Assembly (NCBI GenBank): GCA_021401465.1
Contig: JADDMT010000010.1
Span: forward strand, 372,001-436,000
DNA: 64,000 nucleotides
Direction: 5' to 3'
Source: Teratosphaeria epicoccoides
Taxonomy: Eukaryota > Ascomycota > Dothideomycetes > Mycosphaerellales > Teratosphaeriaceae
Shown in pieces: positions 1 to 10,023 of the stretch. The position numbers and the translations under genes were made by a program. Position 1 is the stretch's first letter, and every line of letters begins with the position of its first letter. The notes under the pieces are model-generated. The model searched no databases. It worked only from the letters and a program-made list of their open reading frames with translations, and was not told the origin of the DNA.

Positions 1-2
1 AC

Positions 3-278
3 CGACATTACAAGAAAGAGGGCGGTAAGATGCAGGCACCCGAGTACAGTCAAATCGGAACCATCAAGGAAGGTCCGACCGAGTTCTTCTCCGGCCGCAT
101 CCAGAACAAGCAGCGCAAACGCACGTTTGTCGAAGAGGTGTTGGCTGGTGAGCAAGAGACAGGACGTTTCAGGAGGAAGTATGGAGACCTGCAAGAGAAG
201 AAAACCAGCGGCAAAAAGGCCTTTTACAAGGCACTCAAGGCCAAGAGAAAAGGTGGCGTGAAGAAGGGCTCGGGCTGA
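3..278 (+). CDS. FCF2: Fcf2-domain pre-rRNA processing protein, C-terminal part
   Basis: Only the 3' end lies in the window; the frame is already open at base 3, reading RHYKKEGGKMQAPEYSQIG. The segment that follows (GTIKEGPTEFFSGRI, then NKQRKRTFVEEVL) is the conserved core of the Fcf2 family (yeast Fcf2, animal TdIF2/DNTTIP2). These nucleolar proteins act in early 18S rRNA processing. The tail is lysine and arginine rich and ends KKGSG, as expected for a nucleolar RNA-binding factor. The stop codon faces the stop of the purine nucleoside phosphorylase gene about 95 bases away, so the two genes are convergent. The first in-frame methionine visible (base 30) is internal to the domain and is not the start. 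Confidence 0.85.
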   Translation, partial: RHYKKEGGKMQAPEYSQIGTIKEGPTEFFSGRIQNKQRKRTFVEEVLAGEQETGRFRRKYGDLQEKKTSGKKAFYKALKAKRKGGVKKGSG

Positions 279-372
279 AGTGCATCTCGCTCGACTGGCC
301 CATGCCTTGTATGCGCGCCCCACGCATGCAAGCGCCTCGCTGCGCTATCGTAGTGGACTGGATCACTGCTGT

Positions 373-1428
373 CTACAGCTCCGACACAACACGCAGCACC
401 AAGCCCTGCATGTCCAGCGCCGCCAATTTGCCGGCCTCCAGCACCTCCTCGTGGTCTGCTTTTCCTCGGCTCAGATATGCGTCTAATTCTGCTGGCGAAA
501 GGCCTTGCAATTCCGGATCGTTCGCCTTCACCGTCGCTTCAAGCACAGCCTTGTTGGTGACCAGACTGAAAGCTAGCACTTTCATCCCGCTGTGCCGCGC
601 CACAATGATCTCGGGCACCGTCGACATGCCCACGACGTCTGCACCGAAGCTCCTCAGCAATCGGCACTCGGCCCTTGTCTCGTAGCTGGGACCTGCAACG
701 AAAGCGTAGACGCCTTCGTGCATCTTCCTAAGACTTGGATTTTGTCTTCTCAGCGCATCCCACGATCGATGTGCCAGCTGACGGAGACGAATGTCGTACG
801 CGTCACTGAGCGGCGGAAAGCGAACGCCGAACTCTGCTTCGTTTGGTCCTCGAAGTGGGTGGAAGCCAACCAACCCAGCAACGTTGACGTGATCATTGAG
901 GCACACGATGTCCCCCACAGCATATTCCGGGTTGAGGCCGCCTGCTGCGTTGGTCAAGATCATTGTTTGGACGCCCAGTAGACGGCAGACCCGGGTCGCA
1001 AATGTGACGGTGGCCATCTCATGGCCTTCATAGAAACTGCAAACAGAGAGTCAGAGCGAGCTGGGAATCTGGGAAGAGTGGCATTTGTAGTCTACATACT
1101 GCGCCCTGCCTTTCAAGAGCACCACCGGGACTCGCTGTTGCCCCATCGTCCCAAATATCAAGCGGCCTTCATGTCCAGCAACTTGGTCAATATCAGCGCC
1201 GCCTCGTCTTCGCGATCAGATGGAGTCGGACAAACCACTGCTCAGCGGAAGATTAGGCACATCCTTGTACTCCCACTCAACCGTCCCGTCCCCGTTCACA
1301 GTCTCTGATAACCCACCGAGCCCAGAGCCACAGACGATGGCTACTCGCGGCCTTGCCAGGTGATCGGGAAGCTTGAGTCGCAGGAACTCGACGGTTTCTG
1401 TCGCGCGCTGGAAGGGCGAGGAAGCCAT
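373..1428 (-). CDS. PNP1: Purine nucleoside phosphorylase (three exons)
   Basis: Phosphorolysis of inosine and guanosine to the free base plus ribose-1-phosphate (purine salvage, cytosol). Exons, 5' to 3': 1428-1236, 1181-1100 and 1036-373; introns of 54 nt (donor GTTTGT) and 63 nt (donor GTATGT). The joined frame is intact, 312 residues, close to trimeric PNPs. Family motifs seen after splicing: VCGSGLGGL near the N-terminus (phosphate site), VAGHEGRLIFG across the first junction, GRAHFYEGHEM across the second, LTNAAGGLNPEY, GPSYETRAECR and GMSTVPEIIVARH (substrate site). The start at 1428 is chosen for its Kozak context (A at -3, G at +4); an in-frame ATG at 1509 would add 27 residues. The gene diverges from RSM10 over 317 bases. 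Confidence 0.9.
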
Positions 1429-1745
1429 TTCGTCGTGGGCGGCGCTGAGAGTGTACGAGATGTGTGAGATGGAGTGGTAGAGGCTGGCGGCGTGGTGGAG
1501 GAGGTCCATGGGAAGGTGGGGGGAGGGTGGGAGTCTGGTGGGTTGGGAGTGGATGTTGTGGTGATTGGAAGTGTGTCTGTTTCGTCGGGTCGGGGTTCGT
1601 GGCGGGTTGTGCGAGGCGCAGGTTGTGGGAGTTGTGGCACTTCCGCTTTCCCCGCAGCTGAGGATGCAAATAATCACGTGGTGTGGAGGACGGGATTGTG
1701 CCGGGTGATGGATACATGGTAGATGAGATAGACAATATCGGGAGA
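1429..1745. promoter_or_regulatory. Divergent promoter between PNP1 and RSM10
   Basis: A 317-base stretch separates the two start codons. The plus strand is strongly G-rich (runs such as GGTGGGGGGAGGG near 1517-1530). No specific factor site is recognised. If PNP1 uses the ATG at 1509 the spacer is shorter. Confidence 0.5.
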
Positions 1746-2735
1746 ATGGCGACACCGTTATATGCGCGCTCGCTTGTGAGCTTGACGAAGCGATTGAGAG
1801 TATGTCTGCCACTACTGCGCCGCCACCGCCGCCCTCCGCATCACTGACCGCGCAACCCACAGCTCTCCCCTCCCACACCACTAACCACCCCTCCCTCATC
1901 TCCATCCCGAACTCCCCGCCGAAACCGCACCACCGCGCCCCAATCCACCCCACCAGACCTCTCCGCCGAGCTCCAAAAAATCCGCCTCCCCCGCGCCGTC
2001 CAATCAACCTACCTCTCGCCCCTCCGCCGCGCCCCCCACCCCACGGACCTCCTGACCTGCGAGCTCCAGCTCCGCTCCTACAGCATCCGCAACCTCGAGC
2101 TCGTGGCGGACATGGCTGTGCGGGCGGCGTACTACCTGAAGCTCAGCGCGCTGGGTCCGGTGCCGCTGCCGAAAATCACGGAGAGGTGGACGGTGCCGCG
2201 GAGTAGTTTCGTGCACAAGAAAAGCCAGGAGAATTTCGAGCGGGTGACGAGGGGCCGGGGCGTGAGGATTCTGGGAGGGCATCCGGAGACGGTGGCGGTT
2301 TGGCTGGGCGTGGTGAAGAAGTGGGGGTATTATGGGGTCGGGATGAAGGCGAATGTTTTTGAGAGTTCCGGCTTGGAGGTCGCGGAGGATCTTGATGCTG
2401 TGGGTGAGGGGATAGGGGAGGTTTTGGCGGAGACTGCGGAGGGGCTGGGGAAGTTGCCGGGGTTTTTGGAGGGGTTTCCCGGGGGGAGGAGGGGGAGGAG
2501 GAGGGAGTTGGAGGGGAAGGTGTTGGAGGGGCCGTTCAAGCAGAGGTGGGGTGGGGCCGCGGCGATGGGCGCGGCGGATTTTGCGTTGTTGAGGGCGGGG
2601 GAAGCGAGGTTTCAGAGGGTAAGGGTTGTTGGGCAGGGAGTGGAGAGGCGGATGGAGCGGCAGCGGGAGGCTGAGAGGGCCAGGGCGCAGGGGAGGGATG
2701 TGCAGGGGTTGGGGGAGAGGGAGAAGTCGAGTTGA
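1746..2735 (+). CDS. RSM10: Mitochondrial small-subunit ribosomal protein uS10m
   Basis: Component of the mitoribosome small subunit. The uS10 domain is plain in the second exon: LLTCELQLRSYSIRNLELVA, then VADMAVRAAYYL, PLPKITERWTVPRSSFVHKK and SQENFERVTRGRGVRI. That frame has no usable ATG after an in-frame stop at 1845. A separate first exon, 1746-1799, encodes MATPLYARSLVSLTKRLR, a textbook mitochondrial presequence (basic, hydroxylated, no acids). It is followed by a GTATGT donor at 1800, a CTGAC branch-like site and a CCACAG acceptor ending at 1862; exon 2 is 1863-2735. The joined product is 308 residues. The C-terminus beyond the domain is long and rich in Gly, Arg and Glu, as in other fungal copies. 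An ATG at 1802 in another frame lies inside the intron and is a decoy. Confidence 0.9.
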
Positions 2736-3859
2736 GGGTCTAGAAAGCAGAGGTGGATGCGATGGCGTTCTCCGGCTGGTGATTTGGTTTGCTCTGGAGA
2801 GGGCTTGTGCAGCTCTGTGTCTTCAGACGGGAGTGACGGCTCCAGGCGCGTTCAGCCTCATCGATCACTCCCCATTATCCTCAACAGGATCTCCTAGAAA
2901 GAACCACACCGTCGTCGTCGTCCTCCTCATCCGAGCCATCAGACGACTCCCTTTTCCTCCCAAACATGATTCTCCCGGTACTCCTCGGAATCCTTCGCCA
3001 CCAATCCCCTCCCGTCCCCTCAAGTCACATACCCACAACCACCCCTCCAAAGCTCTCCTCGCCGCCCACACCGCCTCGCTCCCCACACCTCGCCTCCCAC
3101 CGTCTGCACCGACCGCCTTTGAGGACCTTCAGGCACTCTCGAGGCCACGACATCGATCTATATATCTACCTACCTTCTTCAGCTCTACCCTTGCTTTTCC
3201 CACTCCCCTACCACGCCAACACACCCGCTCAAGGCATACAACGGCATCTACGTCCTCCTCGACACGGAGACTTTACTTTTCTTTCTGTCTGCGTCTCTGT
3301 CAGAGCCTCGTCATGGTCGGAGGAAAGCAGGGGCAATATGATTCTTTCCACTGGATGGAAGAAGCGGAGGGGTCGATCCAAGTTGCTCGTGAGTTGGGGG
3401 TTGCCGGGGGAAGGTTTCCTGGTCAGGAGGAGGGAGAGGAGGGCATTGATATTCGTAGGTTTGTGAGATCTGATTTGAGCAACTCAAAATGAGATAGATC
3501 TGTGAAGGTTTTCGGGAGATTATGGGCGGTTTGTCTGCGCGTGGGCTGTGGGGGTTGTGGCGGAGAGGTGAACGAGAGCATGCGTGACCGGGCAGTGGAA
3601 GGGGGTGGATTCGGGGAGTGCATGGGGAGGGGATTTTTTTTTACGGATAGCAAGCGCAGAGACCAGTTTCTTACGCTCACGTTTACGATGTTATATATAT
3701 GCACGATGTTACTCACATTCACGATGTCACTCACATTCACGCTACCACCGACACGAACATCCTCCCTCACACCAACGAAAGCAGCACCTTCACCCCAGCC
3801 TACGCCCATCACCTCCTCCCCACCCCACAACCCTCCACCCCCCAATCCTCCCTCGCCCC
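2736..3859. other. Intergenic, pyrimidine-rich; no supported gene
   Basis: Several open frames of 70-290 codons cross this stretch on both strands, but they overlap one another, are dominated by Pro, Ser, Thr, Arg or Gly, and match no family I recognise. It lies between the stop of RSM10 and the stop of the zinc-finger gene, so it is the shared 3' region of a convergent pair. A small tandem repeat is listed separately. Confidence 0.5.
3702..3737. repeat. Two tandem 18-base units
   Basis: Two copies of CACGATGTnACTCACATT lie head to tail, with a third partial copy starting CACG. They follow a short TA run (TTATATATAT). The repeat is in non-coding DNA. Confidence 0.6.
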
Positions 3860-4681
3860 TCACTTCCCCCCCGTACACTCATACCCAACGGGATACCTCG
3901 CCCTGCTCTCAAACTCCCCGTCCAGAATCCCCACACACCTCGCACAGACCACCTTAAACATCTCATTCTCCGCGCGACACAGCGTACACTTCCAGTAGCC
4001 TGCCTCGCGCAGCCAGTGATACTCGTCCGCGCCCCTGTCCGGCCCGCGACACTTCTCGCGGCCCTCGCGCGAGTCGTTCGTGCCCTTGACCTGCTGCCAC
4101 TTGTGCTGTCTCGGGGCCACCAGATTTGGGTTGCAATGAGGAGGAGGAAGAGGATGATGATGATGATGAAGGACACTCATGGTCTCCGCCTCGTGCTTGG
4201 CCTGCTTCTGTTTCTTCTTGATCTCTCTGCGGCTCTCCTTTTTCTTCGCCGGCTCGGCGACGGCCTCGGCCTTGCGCTTGGCGGATGGACGCGTGACCGG
4301 GACTTTGGATCCTGCGGTCTGGTCGACATGATCGACAGTCTGGTGGTCTGTCGTTGGCTCCGATCCAGCCGGGCGTTTCGCAGCACGTGTTTTAGAACGT
4401 GTGCGGGTAGATGGTCCCGCCACGACACCCTCTCCCTGCTGGGTTGATGGTCTTTGGTCCGGGTCGGTGTTGGCAACACTGTTGGAGTGCTTGGTGCTGT
4501 TGGAGCCGTTGGGACCTTCGGTGGGCGATGTTGGTGGTGCGAGAGAGGCATCACCCTGTCCGCCACTCGCGGTCTGCTGCTCTTCAGCTGCGCGTGATGA
4601 AGGGTCCTTGCTCCGGATGTCGTTCTTCGCAGGAGTCTCGCCCGCGACTTTCTTAACGGTCTTGTTCTTGTTCGCGCCCAT
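3860..4681 (-). CDS. RanBP2-type zinc-finger protein, function unknown
   Basis: A 273-residue protein, single exon. The N-terminal two thirds are low complexity, charged and basic, with lysine-rich patches such as KKKESRREIKKKQKQAKHE that look like nuclear localisation signals. Near residues 230-255 is YWKCTLCRAENEMFKVVCARC, read as W-x-C-x2-C-x10-C-x2-C, the pattern of RanBP2-type zinc fingers that bind ubiquitin or single-stranded RNA. A run of five histidines precedes it. The start MGANKNK at 4681 is preferred; an in-frame ATG at 4696 would add five residues. I do not recognise an orthologue with a known job. It is followed upstream by the GARS gene on the same strand. Confidence 0.6.
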   Translation of the reverse strand: MGANKNKTVKKVAGETPAKNDIRSKDPSSRAAEEQQTASGGQGDASLAPPTSPTEGPNGSNSTKHSNSVANTDPDQRPSTQQGEGVVAGPSTRTRSKTRAAKRPAGSEPTTDHQTVDHVDQTAGSKVPVTRPSAKRKAEAVAEPAKKKESRREIKKKQKQAKHEAETMSVLHHHHHPLPPPHCNPNLVAPRQHKWQQVKGTNDSREGREKCRGPDRGADEYHWLREAGYWKCTLCRAENEMFKVVCARCVGILDGEFESRARYPVGYECTGGK

Positions 4682-5033
4682 GGTGAAATGCTGCAAAGAT
4701 CAGTATTTTGGCAAGGCGTTGTGATTTGGAAGTTGGTCAAAGAGGTGTTTGTTGGAATGCTGAAGTAACGTTATCTGGCTCATGCTTGATCTTCAATGAT
4801 TTGAGTCGTATTTATCTATGGTCGTGCGAGGGCGAGTGAGACTTCGGTCGAGACATTGCGGTGCTCAGATGCTCGAGACACGCGTACGCCATGTCTGCGC
4901 ACCACTTGTCGCTGAAGTTGAGACAGTCGGTGGACCCACCACAGACAGACACCTTCGTCCGCTGCTAGCTTCACTCACCGGGCGTGATGGTTGGGCCTGA
5001 CGAGACTGTTTCGTCGTGTTCGACAGCTTTGAT
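4682..5033. promoter_or_regulatory. Promoter side of zinc-finger gene, 3' side of GARS
   Basis: This 352-base stretch is too short to hold the roughly 350-residue AIR synthetase domain expected downstream of GARS in fungi, and none of its frames shows that family. No other feature is seen. Confidence 0.5.
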
Positions 5034-6409
5034 TCACCTCAGTGCCCTCGCAGCAATGTCTCTCCTGTATTGCATACCCTCGAAGTGGATATGTCCTACC
5101 CCTTTGTAAGCTTTGTCGACCGCCTCCCTCAGCGTCTTGCCGGTAGCTGTAGCGGCAATGACACGTCCTCCATTCGTTTGCAGCTCGCCACTGCCACCCA
5201 ACGCCGTACCCGCATGAAAGACGTAGATCCCTTCCTCTGCCTTCGGCTCCGGCACTTTTATGCGCGTACCCTTCGCATAAGACCCTGGATACCCACCCGC
5301 AGCCACGACCACCGTGCACGCGGACCAGGGAGCGATGTCCAGACTCTGTTGGTCCAGTGTGCCATTCGTGCAAGCGAGCATGAGGTCCGCGAGATCAGAC
5401 TTGAGAAGCGGAAGGCAGGACTGCGACTCGGGATCCCCGAAGCGGACGTTGTACTCCAGAACCTTTGGACCCGACTTTGTCAGCATGACACCCGTGAACA
5501 GACAGCCAGTGAAAGGCATGTCTTCCTTCTCCATACCCTCGATCGTAGGCCGTAACACCGTGCGCTCAATCTCCTCCAGCTGGTCCTTGGTCACCAGAGG
5601 CGTCGGCGCGTACGTGCCCATCCCACCAGTGTTCGGTCCTGTATCGCCGTCGCCGATCCGCTTGTGATCTTGAGCGGGCGGCAAGCTGAGTATGGCCTTG
5701 CCGTCTGACAGGGAGAGAATGGAAATCTCGTCGCCGTCGAGGTACTCTTCGATGACGACCTTGTTGCCGGCGGCTCCGAACTCGTGGTCTTTCATGATGG
5801 ATTCGAGGGCGTGCCTCGCTTCCCGCTCATCCTTGGGGATGATGACGCCTTTGCCGGCAGCTAGGCCGTCGGCTTTGATGACTACGGGATGCGAGACGGT
5901 TTCGAGGTAATTCCGTGCAGAATTGAAGTCGGTGAAGTTTTCGTAGGCGGCGGTCGGGATCATGTGGCGTTTCATGAAGTCTTTGGAGAAGGTCTTGGAG
6001 CCTTCCATCTGTGCTGCGGCTTTCGAGGGGCCGAAGACTTTGATGCCGGGTGCATGCTGTGTGAAGTGGTCGGCGATGCCTGCGACGAGCGGAGCCTCTG
6101 GGCCTGGGATGAGGAAGTTCAGATGGTGTTGTTGCGCGTGTTGAACCAGTCCGGCAAAGTCGGTGTCTGTGACCGTGGGGATGTTGGTGCATTTCGAGAC
6201 ACTACGATGCATCAGTATCCAAGCAGTCTCCAGGGGGATCTCCAGCGGAGCGGAACTCCTGACTTGGCGTGTACGTACCCTGCTGTGCCCCCGTTGCCGG
6301 GCACGACATGAATGGCCTCCACGTTTGGGCTCTGGCTCAGCTTCCACGCCAAAGTGTGTTCCCGGCCGCCGTTACCCACGAGCAGGATTCGGAGCGGTTC
6401 CGGCGCCAT
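5034..6409 (-). CDS. Phosphoribosylamine-glycine ligase (GARS), monofunctional
   Basis: Second step of de novo purine synthesis: phosphoribosylamine + glycine + ATP to GAR. Exons 6409-6279 and 6201-5034 flank a 77-nt intron (donor GTACGT, acceptor CGTAG). The joined 432-residue frame shows LLVGNGGREHTLAWKL at the N-terminus, IPGPEAPLVAGI, HPVVIKADGLAAGKGVI (ATP-grasp), VIEEYLDGDEISILSLSDG, GDGDTGPNTGGMGTYAPTP, VLEYNVRFGDPESQ (metal site) and a C-terminal AGGYPGSYAKG. It stops at ...RRDIAARALR, exactly the end of the GARS domain. In yeast Ade5,7 and most fungi an AIR synthetase domain continues from this point; here it is absent. The gene diverges from the MINDY gene over 359 bases. Confidence 0.9.
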
Positions 6410-6768
6410 GTGGACGGATCCGAAAGAGGAAGTTGCGGATGGGAGGGATTCGAGCGAGGTTTGCATGTGATCGGAGGTCGGGATCCGCTTCCCGCTGGCC
6501 GAGGGTGGCTCAGGTGTGGCGCAGTCGGCGCGGCACCTCAGGTCTACGTCACTTTGCGCTACACACGCGTTTATGCGGCGGGTGTCGAATGCTGATGCCT
6601 GAGTTGTGTGTTGTGGTAATAACAGAACGACGCCTGCTCCTCCACGTAACCACCCCCTCCCACACACCACACTCCGCCGACGGTCAACCTGCCCCCGCCA
6701 GCTCGGCAGAGCAAGCGCATCCGAGCAAAAGTTGAAGGTGGAAGAGCATTTCCACTCCGCCCGCCGCA
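6410..6768. promoter_or_regulatory. Divergent promoter between GARS and MINDY genes
   Basis: A 359-base spacer between two start codons on opposite strands. I see no site that I can assign to a named regulator. Confidence 0.5.
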
Positions 6769-9700
6769 ATGGTCACCCGAAAGCCCCTCGCCCCCAAGCT
6801 GAATACCACCACCTCGCCCGAGTCTTCCTCCACCTCCACCACCACCTCCACCACCACTGCCGATCCGCCCTACCCCACCACCCCGCCCCACCACCCCACC
6901 CACACCGAACTCGACCGATCCAAGACGATCCATTCCATCCATTCCGTCTACTCGCCCGACCTGAACACGTCGCCGGCGTTTGACTTGATCAACATGGATG
7001 CAGCACGGAACAAACCGAGACGCGACTCGGATGTCAGTTCGCATGGCACCTGGGACGACAGCGACGACGAGCGGGACGCCGATGGTCGCAGACATACGCC
7101 CGAGGATGCTGCCGAACTGCCCAAGCCGTTGCGCATCGCGCCGAGTCAGTCGAATACATGCACGCCGCAGCAAAATGGGGCGCACACGGATGAGGAGCTG
7201 CCGGCTGCGTTGAGGCCCGGTCCGCCGGCGGCGAATGGGGCGCGCGCAAGTCTGGAGGGCTCGAACAATCCTTACAGGCAGCAGCAGCATCGATCTACGC
7301 CACAGTCGAATAGTCAGGCAGCGTGGAGAGAACAGCAGCAACATGCACCAGCACCATCAATACAGCCCACACATGCTCCACCGCCGGTTCCGGTCGAGCT
7401 GCCAACTGCCCACACGCCGTCGGACGAGCTGTCGAGCATGTCATCGGGAGAGCAGCGTCCGTCTCAAGTGGAGCCGTACGAGACGGCCGAGATCCTCGCT
7501 GTGCCGCAGCAAGTGAGGCCGAAGCTGGTGTCAGTGAACGGGCAAACGATGCAGAGCGATGGGGATCTGCTCGGAACGGGCAACGCATGGCCGACGCGGT
7601 CGAGCGATGCGAATGGGCCCGCGCCGGCAGCGGGACCGTCGTCGAACGCATCTTCCGAGCCCGAGTACGCGCCCCCTTCGGGACCCCCTCCAGGTTGGTC
7701 ACCGGCACACCCAGAGCTCGCACCTCCACCAGGTCCTTCGCCGAAAGCTGCGCCTGTCACCAACCTCATCGACCATCCTGAGCCGACGACCGTTCAATCA
7801 CCACAACAAAAGTCTCCACTACCTCCCATATCGACAGCGCAGCCGTCGGCATCACGATCCACCGAATCCGTCCCCGAAACGCCAGGAGCGCGAGACAAGC
7901 GGCAACGAAGCGAAAACTACCAGATCAAGCACGTCAGGTGGTTCGATGCCTCCTTTGCGCAGGACCCAATGCGAACATCTCCCATCTTGACTCAGAACGC
8001 GAACGGTCCGTGCCCTCTTTTGGCTCTCGTGAATGCTCTGATTTTGAGTACGCCCCAGGATGTGAACTCCGCCCTGATCGAGACATTACGGACGCGGGAG
8101 ACGGTCAGTCTGGGTTTGTTGTTGGATGCCGTCTTCGAAGAGCTCATGTCTGGCCGGAGAGGGAACAATGCAGAACACCTACCCGATGTCGGTGAGCTTT
8201 ACGCTTTCTTGCTCGCACTACACACTGGCATGAACGTCAATCCACGTTTCGTCACACCGGTGCAGGCGCCGGTCGGAAGCCTGGACAGTCCGCCCCCGGG
8301 AAAGGCCCCGCTGCATCCTGTCGAGCGTGCACAGACGCGAGCAGGCTGCTTCGAGGAGACCAAAGAGATGCGGCTGTATAGCACCTTTAACATTCCATTG
8401 ATCCACGGCTGGACGGCACCGAGAGACACGCCGGCATACCTTGCGTTCGATCGGACGGCACAATCGTTTGACGACTGGCTGATCAAACATTTTGAGGAGC
8501 AGGATTTGGAAAGCAAGCTGCGGGCGGAAGGGCTGAACGAGGACGAGCAGCAGACGCTGCAGGACATCCAGAACATCAAAACTTTCCTGGCCACATGGCC
8601 GACACAGCTCACGGACTACGGGCTCGAGACGATCAGTGCGAGCTTGAAGCCCGGCCAGATTGCCATCCTCTTCCGGAATGATCACTTCTCGACGCTATAC
8701 AAAGAACCCAAGCATGGCGCATTGATGACTTTAGTCACGGACCAAGGCTACTCGAGCCACGACGAGATTGTGTGGGAGAGTCTGGTTGACGTCAATGGTG
8801 CTGCATCGGAAATGTTTAGTGGCGACTTCCGGGTGGTGAGTCATCAGCAGGATGTGGGCAGGTTGAATGTGGGCAACTCTGGCGGTGGCGAGGAGGGTTG
8901 GGAAACAGTCCCGAACAGCAGGAATAGGTACAGGAACCACGACCAGCGCAATCAGAACAGACAGGGCTCATCTCGGATGGCGAATGGCGTAACTGCGGAT
9001 GGAGACGAACATCCGCCTCCACTTCCCGGACCCCGGCCAGCCTCAAAGGCCACCACCGATGCCGAGACTGCGAGCAGCGATCTAGGCGTCCAGCCTCACG
9101 AACAGCACCACCGCAGCACCAGCGAACAGGAAGACCACGACCTCGCCCTCGCGCTCCAACTCCAAGAAGAAGAAGAAGACCAGCAACGCCAAGTTCAGGA
9201 GCGCCGACAACGCGAGCAAGAACTCTCGGAACGCTTCCTCTCCACCGAATCCCCCGAAGGCCCTCGTCCCAGCATCCCGCCCCGCCGTGGCGCAGGCGTA
9301 GGTCGCGGCTCCATCTCCTCCTCCTCCTCCACCCCGAACCGCCGCCCCGGCGTCAACCGCCCCACCGCGGACCACGACCCGGACGCCCCACCCACCTACG
9401 AGCAGAGCGCGAACGACCGGCCCTATCGACCCGCGGGTGCGACGGCGGCAGCGGGCTTGCAGCAGGGGAACCCGTTGAATGCGTACGAGGCCTTAAGGAG
9501 GCAGCAGAGCGGTTACGCGCGGGGAGAGACGAGCGCGGGAGGTGCGAGCGGGAATGGTGGTGCTGGGCCGGGTGCGCCGGGCAGGAGGCTGAGTCAACAG
9601 GGGGCGTCATCGAGTCGGCTGACGAGGAGGGCGAGCGGGGTGCCGGGTCCTTTGGCGCCGCCGGGGCCGTACGGGAGTGCGGCGGGGGGAGGGGCAGGGG

Positions 9701-9771
9701 GCGCGTACGGCGCGAGACCGCAGGGCGCGGCGGGCGTGCGCGATGCAGAGGAGCGGTGTCGTGTCATGTAG
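6769..9771 (+). CDS. MINDY-family Lys48-selective deubiquitinase
   Basis: Single exon, 1000 residues. The catalytic domain (about residues 390-700) begins KHVRWFDASFAQDP and carries QNANGPCPLLALVNALIL, where Gln and Cys415 are the oxyanion and nucleophile residues of MINDY/FAM63 enzymes. The catalytic His639 lies in GQIAILFRNDHFSTLYK, and TDQGYSSHDEIVWESLVDV closes the fold. Around residues 785-800 is DHDLALALQLQEEEE, an MIU-type ubiquitin-binding helix. The N-terminal 380 residues are disordered and rich in Pro, Ser and Gln. The protein ends ...EERCRVM, which fits a CaaX prenylation signal (Met at X favours farnesyl), so membrane attachment is likely. Family members trim Lys48 chains from the distal end. 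The start has a good Kozak context (GCCGCAATGG). Confidence 0.92.
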   Translation: MVTRKPLAPKLNTTTSPESSSTSTTTSTTTADPPYPTTPPHHPTHTELDRSKTIHSIHSVYSPDLNTSPAFDLINMDAARNKPRRDSDVSSHGTWDDSDDERDADGRRHTPEDAAELPKPLRIAPSQSNTCTPQQNGAHTDEELPAALRPGPPAANGARASLEGSNNPYRQQQHRSTPQSNSQAAWREQQQHAPAPSIQPTHAPPPVPVELPTAHTPSDELSSMSSGEQRPSQVEPYETAEILAVPQQVRPKLVSVNGQTMQSDGDLLGTGNAWPTRSSDANGPAPAAGPSSNASSEPEYAPPSGPPPGWSPAHPELAPPPGPSPKAAPVTNLIDHPEPTTVQSPQQKSPLPPISTAQPSASRSTESVPETPGARDKRQRSENYQIKHVRWFDASFAQDPMRTSPILTQNANGPCPLLALVNALILSTPQDVNSALIETLRTRETVSLGLLLDAVFEELMSGRRGNNAEHLPDVGELYAFLLALHTGMNVNPRFVTPVQAPVGSLDSPPPGKAPLHPVERAQTRAGCFEETKEMRLYSTFNIPLIHGWTAPRDTPAYLAFDRTAQSFDDWLIKHFEEQDLESKLRAEGLNEDEQQTLQDIQNIKTFLATWPTQLTDYGLETISASLKPGQIAILFRNDHFSTLYKEPKHGALMTLVTDQGYSSHDEIVWESLVDVNGAASEMFSGDFRVVSHQQDVGRLNVGNSGGGEEGWETVPNSRNRYRNHDQRNQNRQGSSRMANGVTADGDEHPPPLPGPRPASKATTDAETASSDLGVQPHEQHHRSTSEQEDHDLALALQLQEEEEDQQRQVQERRQREQELSERFLSTESPEGPRPSIPPRRGAGVGRGSISSSSSTPNRRPGVNRPTADHDPDAPPTYEQSANDRPYRPAGATAAAGLQQGNPLNAYEALRRQQSGYARGETSAGGASGNGGAGPGAPGRRLSQQGASSSRLTRRASGVPGPLAPPGPYGSAAGGGAGGAYGARPQGAAGVRDAEERCRVM

Positions 9772-9804
9772 GGTGGGGAGGGGGAGGCCTTCCCGGGTGG
9801 AAGT

Positions 9805-9850
9805 CGTCGTGTTGCTATGGTATAGTAAGGTATAGTATGGTATGGTATCG
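9805..9850. repeat. GGTAT-type short tandem repeat
   Basis: Imperfect pentamers and decamers of GGTAT/GGTATAGTA lie just 3' of the MINDY stop codon. They are probably in the 3' untranslated region. Confidence 0.6.
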
Positions 9851-10023
9851 ACTCTGTTGTCTTATTCGTAGATACCCACACACACCCAACACACTATTTA
9901 CACATGTTTCTTTTACCGCGTAATCCCATTCCCATTCTCATTGCATTCCTTTCCTTTCCTGATCTCGGCATTCTGCCACGCAGCAGGGGTTCTCGAGATC
10001 TTATCTACCTGTATCCGACTCGG

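Noticed and set aside
1802..2206. Plus-strand frame starting MSATTAPPPPP
   Set aside because: Its ATG lies in the RSM10 intron and its frame runs across the uS10m domain out of phase.
2626..3878. Overlapping open frames on both strands between RSM10 and the zinc-finger gene
   Set aside because: Low-complexity Pro/Ser/Arg/Gly compositions, no family motifs, and mutually overlapping. I see no splice structure that unites them.
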